A model generated the notes under the pieces. It ran no database searches. It saw nothing but the letters and a program-made list of their open reading frames with translations, and was not told the origin of the DNA. This document shows, piece by piece, positions 12,739-25,032 of a DNA stretch of 64,000 nt. Origin of the DNA: Antedon mediterranea (taxonomy: Eukaryota > Echinodermata > Crinoidea > Comatulida > Antedonidae). The position numbers and the translations under genes were made by a program. The stretch is taken from assembly GCF_964355755.1 (NCBI RefSeq), contig NC_092676.1, forward strand, positions 23,108,288-23,172,287. The letters are read 5' to 3'. Each line of letters begins with the position of its first letter. Position 1 is the first letter of the stretch.

Positions 12739-14592
12739 CGTGCTACTTTCTTTCATAATGTGCTAAACTTTCATTTTTAAATTTATATTTAAATAATTGT
12801 TCTTGATCTTTTATCACATATTATTGAAACATTTATAATCTTGATTGCATATAGTATTTAATTATTAAACTATTCTGAATTTGGAATCTCATGTGTGATA
12901 TTTGGAAAGTAATGAATTAACAAAACCAAAGAAATATTGTTATTGAGTAAAATGTTATTGTATATAAATATTGTAAAAGAACTATTTAAAAAATGGAGAT
13001 TACTTACTTGAACGTTTTGATCTTCATCAACCTGGTCATGATGTCATCTAATGTTGATGATTATTTCATAAACAGGCTGCTCATAAACAAGCAGTCAGCA
13101 AAGATTGTTTGAAACGTTGAGTAAGTACTCTCAGTTTTTTAAATAGCTTTTTCAAAAAATGTTATCTTTGTTAACATAGAAGCTAATTGATATTCTTTGA
13201 TGAATGGTAAACAATTTAAAGATGTTTTTATGACTTATGCTAATGTAAAATTTTGTGGTGATATGTATTTTTTCATGATGAGTATGAAACGGAAAAGCCT
13301 GATGTGTACTACTGCATACACTGAGTGACTTTTCAACTGAAAATGTCTTTCCATTTCATAGGTACGTAATTTATAGGTAAATTGGTGAAACAATTCCGTA
13401 TTCATCTGGATTATTCCATAAATTGGATTTGTTGACAAATAATGATAACAGTGCGATTTTAAATGTTGTAAATTATAAGTGCCATTTCCAATGTTTTATT
13501 ATCGCTTTCATTTAATTTGTTTTTAGTATTCGAATTATATGTTTTTTGTTGTTTTTTTTATTTTTTTTTTCTCTAAATTGTACACTTTTTGTTGTCTTTC
13601 CAAAACAATGCCTTCCAAAAACCACAGTGTATTTTAAGAGAAATATTAAAACTAATTTATATGTATTCTTTCTTTGTTGATATGGAGTAGTAATTTTAAA
13701 GTATGAAAACTTTCAATTTTCAGGTTTTCCTCAAAACTTAATGGGTTGCTGTTTTTTGTGCATAACAGAAAACAAACTTAAAATAATTTTGGTGGTAATT
13801 AAATGTCTTCCCACAATAATGTATTTTCGTCATAATTGTGCTGATTTGAATTATTTGGTGTATGAGATGAGGCTGAATAGATTGGCACTAGGGTCGTCGA
13901 ATGGCTGAGGGAGGGTTTACAATTTTCATTTCACTAGGAAATAGGTCGTATTTGGATTCATGATTGCTATTGTGATTGGTGGATTTTCATGAGAAAATTT
14001 GTTCATGGTTGAATGTAACTGGTTCGTGGTTTGTGACGTAATATTATTATATTTTTATTAATATTTCCTAATGTCTATAAGTTTCACTTGTAGTTAATAG
14101 TAACGCGCAATGAATGAGATAATAAAATGATTTAAAAAGCTAAAAAATATTTTTGTGTAGAATTCATTTGTTGCGTAACATTTGAGTGCTCAACTGGTTT
14201 TTTTTTTCTGTTAGCAAAATGTCGTAGACATATTTATTTTAAAGCATATAAAACAGTAGACAAAGGTACAAGATATGATTGTAACATAAACATAATCAAT
14301 TTTAAAATAATTTGTGTAATATTTACACTATAAAATGCACATAACAATCATTTTAATTCTTTTCTAAATTAACTGTTCTCACCTTTGTTTTCTATGTTTT
14401 AGAGAAAGAGTAACATACATTATACATTATCACAATGTGAATGTACTGTACTGCTCAATTTTATTATCACGCGTCTGAGATAATGGTTTATTGCAACCTT
14501 CACGAGGCGGAGGAGTGGTTCTTCGCAACCTTTGCTCACCATAAACAGGTTTGGCGGCAGTTGCCTTCCATACAAATTCGTATCAAATTGAA
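12739..14592. other. FAM228 3' region and MPC1 upstream region
   Basis: No coding exon is recognised. It contains the FAM228 3' UTR (an AATAAA lies near 14124) and, before 14593, the MPC1 promoter. The last ~100 bases before the MPC1 ATG are richer in GC than the rest. Confidence 0.45.
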
Positions 14593-17500
14593 ATGGCGAC
14601 GATCGTAAGATTTCAAAGTTTATTTAGCAATATTTCTTCAAAACACAAACTAGTTAAGAGTGTTAAACAATGTGTCAGACGATCCTCAGGAGATGCAAAA
14701 ACATCAGCTGCAGGAGAAGTAAAAGAACAAACATGGCTTCAATATTTTTGTAGGTAAGAAATGACGCATCGGCTAGACTAGCAAAACAAGTGCATTTCTG
14801 AAAAGTCCCCCAAGAAAAATTGGTTTGATCCGCTCCTACTAGAGCACAGTCTCTGATAGGCATAGCCTAGCATTTTACTAGTGTTCAGGCTAGAACTACT
14901 ATTAGTATTAGGCCTAGGCCTAGTAATAATCAAATAATAAATATATTAATACTACACTGAGAAAGACTGAGTTTAAGGTAATGCTGTTTACTTAGGTTAG
15001 TAACTATTGTATGTAGGCTAGGCCTAGCCTAGGTAGGCTAATTAATATTAATAATAATAATAATTAATATTTTTTATTTAACATCAACCACAAACGTTTT
15101 CTAGGCTAATAAATAAAGATAAATAAATAACTGAAAGAGAATTATCGTGTAATATAGGCCTACTACTGTAGTTCTATCAAGGCAATCTAACAACAAGATG
15201 ATGAGCTCCGAAGATCATAGGGTTTATCTGTGGCTGCGACACGATCAGTTCCACGCCCCTTCTTGACAGGCACTGCGCGTCGCTGAGAATATGTGCATAA
15301 TACAGTACTGTTGGTATTTGTCACAGCCAGACATCAAATGACTGTTCCTATCTTGGCAATGCGAGCTCAGTGTCCTGTTGTTAGATTGCCTTAGTTCTAA
15401 TACTAACTAAGTGTTATGCCTATTTAGACCAGTATAGTATTCAGACCAGTATAATATTCTATTTCAACATTATTACATATCATCATTATTACAGAATTGT
15501 ATTTCATATTTTGTGAATTCATTATTTTCTTTTTTTTTCCCATCATGACCCATTCTTTCGTCATCAAACAACAGTACTGTAAGTATTTTTCTCTTATTAA
15601 TTAATAATATTTTACAGAGGTACGGTAATAGAAAATTGCAATATGTCTGTCGTTAATTCAAAATAATACTATTCACATTTTAAATTGTTTTGTATGAATC
15701 ATTTCAGGTCGGACCAACACTGGTTCTTAGCTATAGGTAGGGATTCACGACCATGAATTTATCTGAAGTTGGGGATAATAAACTTTTATTAAATTAAATT
15801 CAGTTCCCTCTTGTGTTTTCCTGCCACTCTAAATTTGTGGTTGCTTATTTTATTTTGTGGTTTATGATGTTTTATGACAATAAAGAATAAGATTATTTCA
15901 AATATTAAGCAGAATGTATTATCTCATTGCTTTGATGTATTCAATATATATTATGTTTGTCATAACATTTCATAAACTTGTTGTACATTTTTTAAATGAC
16001 ATACAGTAAATATTTTCTTTTTTTTTTATTAAATTTCAGCAATTTTGGGGACCAGGTATGAATATTTTGTTTTACTATTTTACAATTTCATATGATGATT
16101 ATCTAAATCTTTCACTGCAGTGTTTCAAAAGATATGTTTTAGTAGAATACAAAATCAAAGATCTACAAAAGTGAAATCCAGTGGAAACCTCTGCTATTTA
16201 CCGTACTCAAACTTTTTGATATTTTATAACATCAATAAATGTATTGATTTTCAGGTCTTAGCTTTCGAAACACATACAATGTTACTGGGCTGAATTAAGC
16301 TCTGTCTACACTATCAAACTAAATATAGTAGTGATATGACATCATCATGTCCATATATCACATTTTTTGTCGCATAAATTTTGATAGTGTAGACAGAGCT
16401 TTAAAAGCTTAATTTATATATTGTTTTTAATTTAAAAGTTATATCACTATCAAATACATTTTTTAAATTTCATAAAATTATCTCTTAGTACTAGCAGGCC
16501 TTGTCTTTTAAGGCGAGCGAGTGCGATCACTCACACACTCCTAAACTGCCCTCAAAGAGTGTGATTTACAACACGCTTAAATTTGGTAAACTTCTACACA
16601 CCAAAATACAAACAGCGTCCCTGAATGTTATTGAGGAGTGCAATTTGTAGCACACCTATAATTTTCAAAAGACAAGGCCAGCTCTAGTAATTTGCATTGC
16701 TGGTAGTTTATAAAATTGAATGGTATCAGGTCATATGATTTAATGAATGGATATGAATATTTATTTGGAGACAATTAGAATGTATAAATGCTGCCCTCTA
16801 TATTTATCAGTCCATTAAATTAGTGTTCATTGACAATAGCTATTCATTTCATAATTGTTGAATCATGAGAACAACATTTTCTCTGACAGGCTGTAAATTT
16901 TAACATTTAATTTGTGTAGATGGCTTGGTAAAAACTGTTTTGTGTTGAATTACATTGAATTTCAGTACATTCATTTCACCCAATTAACAAAATACAGTGG
17001 CAAGGACCCAACCTTTATATTTGTAGAACATGTTTTCATTTTCAAATTCATTAGATTATATTTAATTATTATTATTTTTTTTTATTAAAAATTATATTAC
17101 AAAATACAGTAGAACTCCTATTAAGGGAACACCTTCTGGTCCCAACAAATTGCCCCTTTAATAGGGGTTGATTCAACCATTTGGCACACTCAAAAGCCTC
17201 CCTGTCCCCTTAATAGTGGTTTCCCCTGAGTAGAGATGTCCCCTGAGTAGTGGTGTCCACTGAGTAGTGGTGTCCCCTGAGTAGTGGTGTCCACTGAGTA
17301 GTGGTGTCCACTGAGTAGAGATTTCCCCTGAGTAGAGATGTCCACTGAGTAGTGGTGTCCCCTGAGTAGTGGTGTCCACTGAGTACTGTAGTGGTGTCCC
17401 CTGAGAAGGGGTGTCCCAAGGGAGAAGTTGTACTGTATCATTTTAGCAACCCAGTACATTGCATTACATCTCCTTCATTTTCCTATATGTGTCGTGTGTG

Positions 17501-20500
17501 ACAGTTTATAGTTACAGTAGAACCTCTATTAGGGGAAAACCTTCAGGACCAAACAACAAAACAACCCCTTGATAGAGGTGTTGGTCATTATACTTTCCCT
17601 CGTTCGTGTCACATGACAGTGTCCCCTTAAAGCTCAGGTACAGGCATGAAATTTTAATAAAAATTTTGGTTAATTGTACATAAATCAAATATTTTTAACA
17701 GAAATCAAGACGAAAAAACATGAATTTCCCTTAATATATCGTCAAATATTGGCAAAATTCTTCCATAAAAACCAGGAAGACTTTTTTTCAGTAGTTGGGT
17801 GGTTAACCTAATGTAATACATGTCTGGTGACTCCCTAGAAGGTGAAAAAAGATGGTGGATATACGGTGGATAATTTTTGCTATAGCATGAAAATAAAAAT
17901 CTGAAGTTGAATAAAAATACCAGAAATGTAAAATTCAAGTTATATTACCTATATTTAGTCATCTGATAACATTTTTTACCACACTGTTTAGTTTTCATAG
18001 CTTTTTAAAATGCCTCTCTATTTACAAAATTTGTATACAAAAGAATAGAGATTTGACTGTGTAATTTGAACTATCCCCCCACTGATAAGAAAGTGCTTAT
18101 TTTTAACAAGCTTGTGTAACACAAATAAAATCCCAAAAATTATGAAACATAGGGGAAACTATAGATCGATAATTATTGGAATGTATGATCAATAGAAATT
18201 TTTTGCCCGCACCTGGCCTTTAATAGGGTGTGTCTTCTGTTTAAAGGTGATTAAAGTTCCCCGAAAGCTCCATTTATAACACCATGATATGCACGTACAG
18301 TACCTCTATTTCCGCCCACCACCGCATTAAAAATACTTGAGTATACCTAGTGATAGTAATAGTAAAGCCATTTCCTGTAAGGAAATGATCAGCCACTGTT
18401 TATTACTTCTGTTTTGAAACAAGGCATGCATTGTCAGTGGGAAAGCCACTTCGCGTTTTGACCGTTAAATCGTGTAAAATCGACTTACTTCCGCATTGAC
18501 GATTTTGAAGCGCCACCTATCGTTGAAAACTGAAACCATGATTTTTCGTCGCCTAGCAAATAAGTGCTGTTTTATTTTAAGCTCTCATGACTATTTAAGA
18601 ACCGGCCAACATTACCTATTATGGTAAAAGCATTTCCTAATAAGTATAATTGAATAACCAATCGGTTTCCTTCAAAGAAACCGAAGCTAATACAATACAT
18701 TCGGCGACTGAAGTCGGGACTCGTGAAATTTATAAATGTGGTACGATTTGACTACTGTTTTATTGTCCATTTTCTGAATAGTCGGAGGTGCATCCCAAAA
18801 AATTAAAAAAATTATAATCAATTGTTTTATCAAGAATAATATTAGTTTAATCGAGTATGATATATTTCTATCCTGTTCAAAATTTGTTGGTGTATTCTCA
18901 GGCCTCGAAAGGTAGGTACATTTTCTAGCTGTGAGCGTGGTTTCGGCAACGCGAGACACGTGTGTCAGTATAGGCGATAGCGAGACGTGTGTTGTACTGT
19001 GTTGATGCTGATCCGATAGTCGTTAAGTTGTACTGATTACGAGTATCATATTGGTCCTGGCCGGCCTAGCCTGGTGATCTGATCCCTCCCAAAAAATACC
19101 TTTTTTCAATCAGTATAAAATAATATTATTATTTTATTTTTCATTTATTATTTGATGTATTAGGCTCAATAGATGCCTAGCTAGCTAGGCTACTAGTAGG
19201 GCTAGATTATATAAATAATAATAGCAAATACTGTAATATTAATTAATAAAATACAGCTTCCATTTGCCTTACTTTTATGTCATCATATAATATTATAATT
19301 ATATATACAACCAGACATTTAAATAATATTTATTATTTTTTCTGACACTTTCAGGAATCGTTGATGATGCAGAGTTCTTTGTCTTTGTGACTTCAAACTG
19401 AGAGTGAAGTGGATAAAAAGATGACACCGGTACCTACCGACATTGTCATACCCAAACTATAATTTAATTATTTAAAACAAAATGTTGAATTACAAATATA
19501 TGTATGTTGCAGAGGATTTAGATGAATTAAAATACAAATATTTATGTTGAATGCAAACCTACTACACTATACTCTGTAAATTATGTTATTGTCATGTGGT
19601 AGACCTTACAAATTGAATATTTATTGTATGTTAGGCCTATTTTATATTTTATTAATACTGCATATAGTTTAATATTACTATTAATTTATATTATACAGTA
19701 CTACTAGTTTGTACATGTTTTTACCCCAAAAAAATGAATAAATAATTTGTTATTCAATCTAATTGCTTGTTTGTTCATCAATAACAAAACAATTGTAAGC
19801 AAGTATATAACAGTTCTTGTTAGCCGCTTATTTCAGGTCATATTATTAATATTAGCTAGGCCCGACGCGCCCGATCACAACGTCACTAAGTGACTTTCCG
19901 CCCCTGGAACAATCGCTCGCTAATAGGGCTAGGCCTCGGACTCGTATAAAAGCTATTATAATAGTTATGATAAATATTCCTCAACTAAAATGTATACTGT
20001 GATAAATAAACAAGTAATAATATATGTTGTATTGGAATGTATTTATTTATATGAATTCTTATACGCGGACAATTATAAACATCGCGTATATCGTTCGCTA
20101 TAAAAAAATTCATAAACACGATGACGATGTGTTTACAAAATGGCGGTTTCGCTAGTTTTCGATGGAACAAATAGTGGTACCTTTAGTTTGAATAGTCGGA
20201 GCTGCATCCCAACCACCGAATTTTGTATCTTAATATCGTATTCTGTAGATTATTAATTTTTCTAACAGAGATTTTAAATTCAGGACTGTTCAATTTTTCT
20301 AAATATTTTATTTTAACGATTTTCTAGGGTACAATTTCGGAAAAAAGACATTGGTTGATTTTGCCGTTAAATTACAGATTATCGTTTTGTTCAAATACAT
20401 TTAATTTTACATGACAATATATTAAAACCATTTATGAATTTATTTCACTAACAATATTTTTCCGATAATCAGCTAAATTTACAAATATTGTGTTTTTCCA

Positions 20501-21986
20501 ACACCCTAAAATTTAGCAATTTTGAACTAAATTAGAAAAGTAGGGCGCCCTCTCCGAGTCGAAATTTGACACGATTTGTCGACTGGCTGTCCCACTGTTG
20601 TAGTATACACATGTTAGTGAAAATCTGTTGTTTGCTATGTCATATCAAGACCTTTTTTTGTACTAGAAATATAATTGGCTTAAGTTCTTAAAAGTGGATA
20701 AGGTTTTAAAAATGCTAAAATGTCCTCCAATTTAGTTTTTATACAGTGTGAGTTTATGTATGAAAATAATAATTATTATGACTTTTATGATATAAAAAGC
20801 TAGAGAGATGATCATAATTATTTTACTGGTTTTTTTTTTAGCTGCAAACTGGGGTATACCATTGGCAGCAATGGCCGACATGAAACGGGATGCAACTATT
20901 ATTAGTCCAAATATGACAGCAGGTACAGTAGTGTGTATAACAGTGCACTGATGAATCATATTTGATGTTCAATTTGATACCATTTTTATATGCCTGAATG
21001 AACAACAATTAGTTCTAGTCTTTTTAGAGAAAATTATATCTTAATGTAAGTGGCTAAATTCACCAATTTAAGTGAGATATTTCCCACAAAAAACAACTTT
21101 TAAAACAATTTTACTTAATATTATTTCACTTAAGTCAATAATATTTTTACTTAATTCAATATTTGTTTATATTGAATGTAGTGATAAATCTTTAAGATTC
21201 AAGTAGATACCATTCTTATGCCTGAATGAATAATGTATTCTAACTAGAGAACATTATATCTCAGTGGTTAAATTCACCAATGATAATATTTAAGGACTTC
21301 CTTTAATTTTAAATGGGATTCAATTACTAGATAAGTTATTTTAAAGGTCTCACTTGGCTTAAGTGTGAAGAGTGAATATGGTCACTGGCTCCACAAGTTG
21401 TCTTTGATTAAAAAGGCCTTTCAAATGAGATGAACATTGTATTTCTCATTTTCCTTACAACACAGTATTCAAATTAATGTATTACTTTAAATAAGTAGGA
21501 AGCTTGAATAAAAAAAGTAAGTCTACAGAGATTTTGGAATTCTAGAATTTTCTAAAATATGTTTTTGTTTACTTTCTCTTTTTGTATTGCAGCATTAATG
21601 ATCTATTCTTCGTTGTTTATGCGTTTTTCAATTATGGTGAAGCCGCGTAACATGCTTTTATTCAGTTGTCATTTTACAAATCTAAGCGCACAAACTGTGC
21701 AGTTGGGAAGATATATTAACCATTATTAGTAAGTATAACATGCTCATTCATGCAACAGTTCATAAGTCCAATACAGTACAATTTTTTAAATAATATATGT
21801 TAATTTAAAGTGTTTGTTATTTATGTGAAACAATAAAATGAATGAATGGTATCCGGTGTATTTTAGAATATTAAGAACAATGCGACATGTTTTACAAATA
21901 TTTGATTATTTTCTTACAGTTTTCAAAAAGAAGTTAAACCAGATAATATAGAACAATCCGGAGATACTATCAGTACTGGAGTGTGA
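14593..21986 (+). CDS. MPC1: Mitochondrial pyruvate carrier subunit 1, six exons
   Basis: Exons are 14593-14753, 15575-15578, 16040-16055, 20842-20922, 21593-21728 and 21920-21986; the frame is 154 codons plus stop. MPC1 pairs with MPC2 in the inner mitochondrial membrane to import pyruvate. The family core is clear: [19 protein letters not shown], then [11 protein letters not shown] and [13 protein letters not shown], matching human FWGPVANWGLPIAA, MRFAYKVQPRN and LLFACHATNEVAQ. The N-terminal ~45 residues before the core are extra compared with the 109-aa human protein; they are rich in R, K, S and nearly free of acidic residues at the start, like a mitochondrial presequence. The C-terminus is a polar tail ending in V. 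Exon 2 is only 4 nt; without it the frame breaks. MPC2 is excluded by the FWGPxANWG block. Confidence 0.87.
15178..15392 (+). mobile_element. hAT-like MITE with AAGGCAATCTAACAACA ends
   Basis: Begins CAAGGCAATCTAACAACA and ends TGTTGTTAGATTGCCTT. AGTTCTAT on the left and AGTTCTAA on the right form a nearly perfect 8-bp target duplication. It lies in MPC1 intron 1. Related copies are at 46711-46912 and at the right edge of the window. Confidence 0.78.
15575..15578 (+). CDS. MPC1: Predicted 4-nt microexon (TACT) of MPC1
   Basis: The sequence is acceptor CAAACAACAG, then TACT, then donor GTAAGT. Exon 1 ends with two bases (AG) of a codon and exon 3 starts in frame at CAA. Joining the 4 bases gives Ser-Thr, which is what human MPC1 has just before HFWGPV. 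No other exon between 14754 and 16039 restores this frame and residue match. Confidence 0.62.
16298..16401. mobile_element. TA-flanked MITE, AAGCTCTGTCTACACTATC family (copy 1)
   Basis: Inverted ends AGCTCTGTCTACACTATCAA and its complement are flanked by TA. The body shares TGACATCATCATGTCCATATA with the other copies. Lies in MPC1 intron 3. The TA duplication suggests mobilisation by a Tc1/mariner-type transposase. Confidence 0.8.
16497..16679. mobile_element. Small inverted-repeat element in MPC1 intron 3
   Basis: Ends GGCCTTGTCTTTT and AAAGACAAGGCC are inverted copies; no coding capacity. Target duplication is unclear. Confidence 0.55.
17107..17435. mobile_element. pogo/Tigger-like MITE containing a 17-bp minisatellite
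   Basis: CAGTAGAACTCCTATTAAGG at the left and its inverted counterpart ending GTTGTACTG are flanked by TA. The middle (about 17205-17410) is a run of about twelve 17-bp units close to GTAGTGGTGTCCCCTGA. Open frames across it are repeat artefacts, not genes. Ends of the CAGTAGAACCTC type are typical of pogo-like elements. Confidence 0.75.
17514..17640 (+). mobile_element. Partial pogo-like MITE
   Basis: Starts TACAGTAGAACCTCTATTAG and continues with CCCCTTGATAGAGGTG; the right end is lost. Confidence 0.55.
18690..20215. other. MPC1 intron 3, possible promoter-like segment
   Basis: The block 18900-19080 is GC- and CpG-richer than its surroundings and is followed by a cluster of TAGGC/CTAGC words, as after the FAM228 and MPC1 first exons. 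GAATAGTCGGAGNTGCATCCC occurs twice, near 18775 and 20191. An exon-like piece at 19355-19401 reads [15 protein letters not shown] then stop after a TTTCAG acceptor. None of this joins into a gene I recognise. Confidence 0.2.
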
Positions 21987-22101
21987 AATCCACCTTCTTT
22001 TAATACACTAAATCGTAAATTATAAATTAAAACATCTTTCTTGTTTTTACAATGGTTTGTGGGTAATAATTGTTTGTTTATACTTTAAAAACAATGACTT
22101 A

Positions 22102-23029
22102 CGCCCGTATTCTTAAACCGGACTTTAGTCGTAGTTCGAGCTAAAACTAAAAAAATGACGTCATTTTAATTCATAAACAGAACTTCAACTAAATCACCGA
22201 CTAAATCAGGCCAACCTCGACTAAATCGAGACGGATTTTGATCGATTTTTTTAGTCCTGGAGGAGGCAGGCTAAATGGTCGACTAAATGGTTTTTAAACG
22301 ATGTTGATAAAAAACGTAACAGTCATTGAGTTGTTATATTGGCCAGATATTGAAGAATGAAATATCTATATTTATATTAGCTTAATTAAATATACATTGG
22401 TATAAGTTATAATAATGAAAATCATCTTTATTTACAACCGTATACAAACTACATTATTTTCTTCGCGCAAGTCCGACTTGAACTAAGTCACGCCATAGCG
22501 ACAATGGGAGATGCGGCAATTCACCACGCGATGGAATGTTTAGGGGGCCTAGCGCTTTCTTGTCACGCTAGGAAGTGCGTGGTTCGTCGCGATCATACTT
22601 TGTTGGAGGCCTAGAAAATATGAAAGTTACCGTACCGCCATGGTTCCTAAATATATTTTGAAGATTTTGTTTGTTGTTAATAAAAAGTACTTCATTGTTA
22701 AATTAATACTGATCTTGTTCTAATAATTAACGATTACAATTATTTTTCATGTATATAGTCCTGATGCGTAAAAAGTTTTGTAAGAAAATGGAAAGTGATA
22801 TCAATGCGCAAAATTTCGTCTGCTCCTCAAATACTCTCTTGTCATTGGCCAATGTTTAGCCTTTGTTACCCAGACGTGTGCAACTCGACTAAAAGCTCGA
22901 CTTCATTAAGTCGAACTGCAAACTTCGACTACTTCGTTTTTGAATCGAATTTGAAGTAATAGCTCAAACTACGACTTTTTCAAGTCGAACTTTGAACTAC
23001 GACTAAAGTCCGGTTTAAGAATACGGGCG
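22102..23029. mobile_element. Non-autonomous DNA transposon, CGCCCGTATTCTTAAACC ends
   Basis: The left end CGCCCGTATTCTTAAACCGG continues into GACTTTAGTCGTAGTT; the right end is its inverse, giving inverted repeats of roughly 40 bp. The interior is rich in TCGACTAAATCG-like words. The style resembles PIF/Harbinger MITEs, but a clear 3-bp target duplication is not visible. No transposase frame. Confidence 0.78.
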
Positions 23030-23292
23030 ATAACGTCGGATAATACATTTTAGAACTGTCAATTTATTTATTTATAGAGGATTTTATCACATAACTTTGT
23101 AGTTAAGTATTTTTTATAAATAAAAGTTTAATGTGTAACAGGACAAAGTTAAAACAAATTTTGTTTGTATGGCTGAATAGGTTTAAAATGTAATCTGTTT
23201 GGTTGAATAGCTAATGTGTTACGGTTACATGTAAGTGTTTGTCTTCAGGTGCTACTGTATCTATAGGTACAGTAAGACCCTCTCCAAAATGG

Positions 23293-23420
23293 AGTGGCGC
23301 TGTACATTGGTGGTTAACACGTTTGCCTTCCAATCCCAAGATCCAGGGGTCAATCCTGACCTAGTGCAAGGGTTGTAACTTACAACTCTTTCAACTCCAC
23401 TTCCATAGCCTTAAATGAGA
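23293..23420 (+). mobile_element. tRNA-derived SINE
   Basis: TGGCGCTGTACATTGGTGG (A box region) and CAGGGGTCAATCCTGACC (B box region) are spaced as in a tRNA, followed by a non-tRNA body. Related sequence occurs at 31718-31930, and weakly at 33115-33180. Confidence 0.55.
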
Positions 23421-24406
23421 CTTAGTTAAGCACAATACATTATAAAATAGTTTATCCATCCTGTAATTGCTTGCTGTTGGATGCATATGAAATAACAAAA
23501 AACCTATATATTTATTTTTTAATTTAATTTAGTGATCTCAATCTTCTTCATAACGTTTCATTCAATCCAGGCACCTTCACTGTATAACTGGGTTTTGTAT
23601 GTTCAATTAAAATTATGACCATCTTAAGTGTTATTACTTCAAATAAAAAGTTTATTTTCTACTTCTTACAAGATCCAAAAAGATATTGTTCCGTCAACAT
23701 TGAACAATGCACTTTTTAAGTCTTCTCTTAAAATGAATTCAATAAAAAACACTGTTATACAAATTGTGTGTAGATGCTCTACACTATACCATAATTAGGT
23801 ATACTGTAAACAACTCCATCATTGTTGCTTTATACCCAATTTTAATATTTTTATTATTGCAATAATGATAGTTACGTGACCTTGTGCTAATACCAATCTA
23901 TCCACATTCTCAGCACGGAAAAGAGGAAAGCCCATGGGATTGTTTCTGAATTCCATAAGGTATTCATAAAACAGTTATATAATCCATGGTAGGTGAAACG
24001 TTCAGAAGACGAGTGTTTTTTTAAAGTAACAATAACAGTAAATTATTGACTGTAACTGTGAGGATTTGGCACTCTTTTAGCAGCCAATTGTATTACTTAA
24101 TCAGATGCCAAAATAGCCTAACTCAGTCGATGATTTTATCAGATAATTGAATAGATTTTTAAGATTATTGTTGTTACACAACTGTGGTTAGCAGACTGTT
24201 ATACAAAATGGCTATTAGAATAGGAAGCACAATGACTTGGCAGATTTGTTTGTTCTATTTCACACACACACAAATGCTACCTACTGTATAACAATAATAA
24301 GTATACAGTAATAAATATACTACAAAAAGCAATATACTTAAGAATTATAAAAATAACTTTAATTAAATTTAAGGGAACTGATTTTTAATTATAATAATTA
24401 GAATTT

Positions 24407-24563
24407 ATGTGATATAAAGTTTGCGGTACACCACGTATATTAGTTCTGAAAAGAACTGTTGAGTTTCTCAGGACGATCAAAGCATATTGGTCGAAATGTC
24501 GAGAAACTCAACAGTTCTTTCCAGAACTAATATACGTGGTGTACTGCAAACTTTATATCACAT
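24407..24563. repeat. Long hairpin: 63-nt arms, 31-nt loop
   Basis: 24407-24469 and 24501-24563 are reverse complements with two mismatches out of 63. The arm contains ACCACGTATATTAGTTCTG and AAGAACTGTTGAGTTTCTC. If transcribed it would fold into an almost perfect stem. Could be a palindromic MITE or a small-RNA precursor. Confidence 0.85.
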
Positions 24564-24744
24564 TTGATTTCGCCATGCAAACCTTTAAACAATAATTAGA
24601 ATTTACAAAAATAATGACAAGTTATTCAAATTTCTGTAGCCTAAATGTATTATTGTGCGTATAAACATGATGGTACTGTATGGCCACACCTAAATGTTGT
24701 CCTATTCAGTACCTTGGGAGTGCTATTATTTTGTATATATATTT

Positions 24745-25032
24745 CCCCCTAAAAATTATAACGTTTTTTTTGTTGAATATGCAATTTTTACGTAATATTT
24801 ATTCCTTTTTGGCAAAAATTGGATCGAAAAAAATTATTTACCTGAAAAAACTGTAATTCAAAGCAAAAAATAGTCAAATTGGCTGCCAGCCAATGGGAGT
24901 TTTTGGTTGAATTTAACGGTTGCCTTTTTTTTGTTTGTCTTTATTTAAACTACAAAATGGCCTATTTAAAATCTGATTTTATTAATTAATTTATTGATTT
25001 ATTTTTCATGTTTTAGGGGACAATACATCTTT
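24745..25032 (+). mobile_element. MITE family with GGCTGCCAGCCAAT core (copy 1)
   Basis: Shares GTTGAATATGCAATTTTTA, TTATTTACCTG, GGCTGCCAGCCAAT and ACAATACATCTTTA, in order, with 29540-29912, and in reverse with 30256-30518. No coding frame. Confidence 0.7.

Noticed and set aside
15710-15738. Candidate MPC1 exon (acceptor TTTCAG, donor GTAGGG)
   Set aside because: Its phase does not connect exon 1 to the FWGP exon and its residues do not fit MPC1; the 4-nt microexon does both.
17173-17459. Three overlapping minus-strand open frames of repeating Thr/Gly/Leu/His
   Set aside because: They are translations of the 17-bp minisatellite in three frames; no start context, no family.
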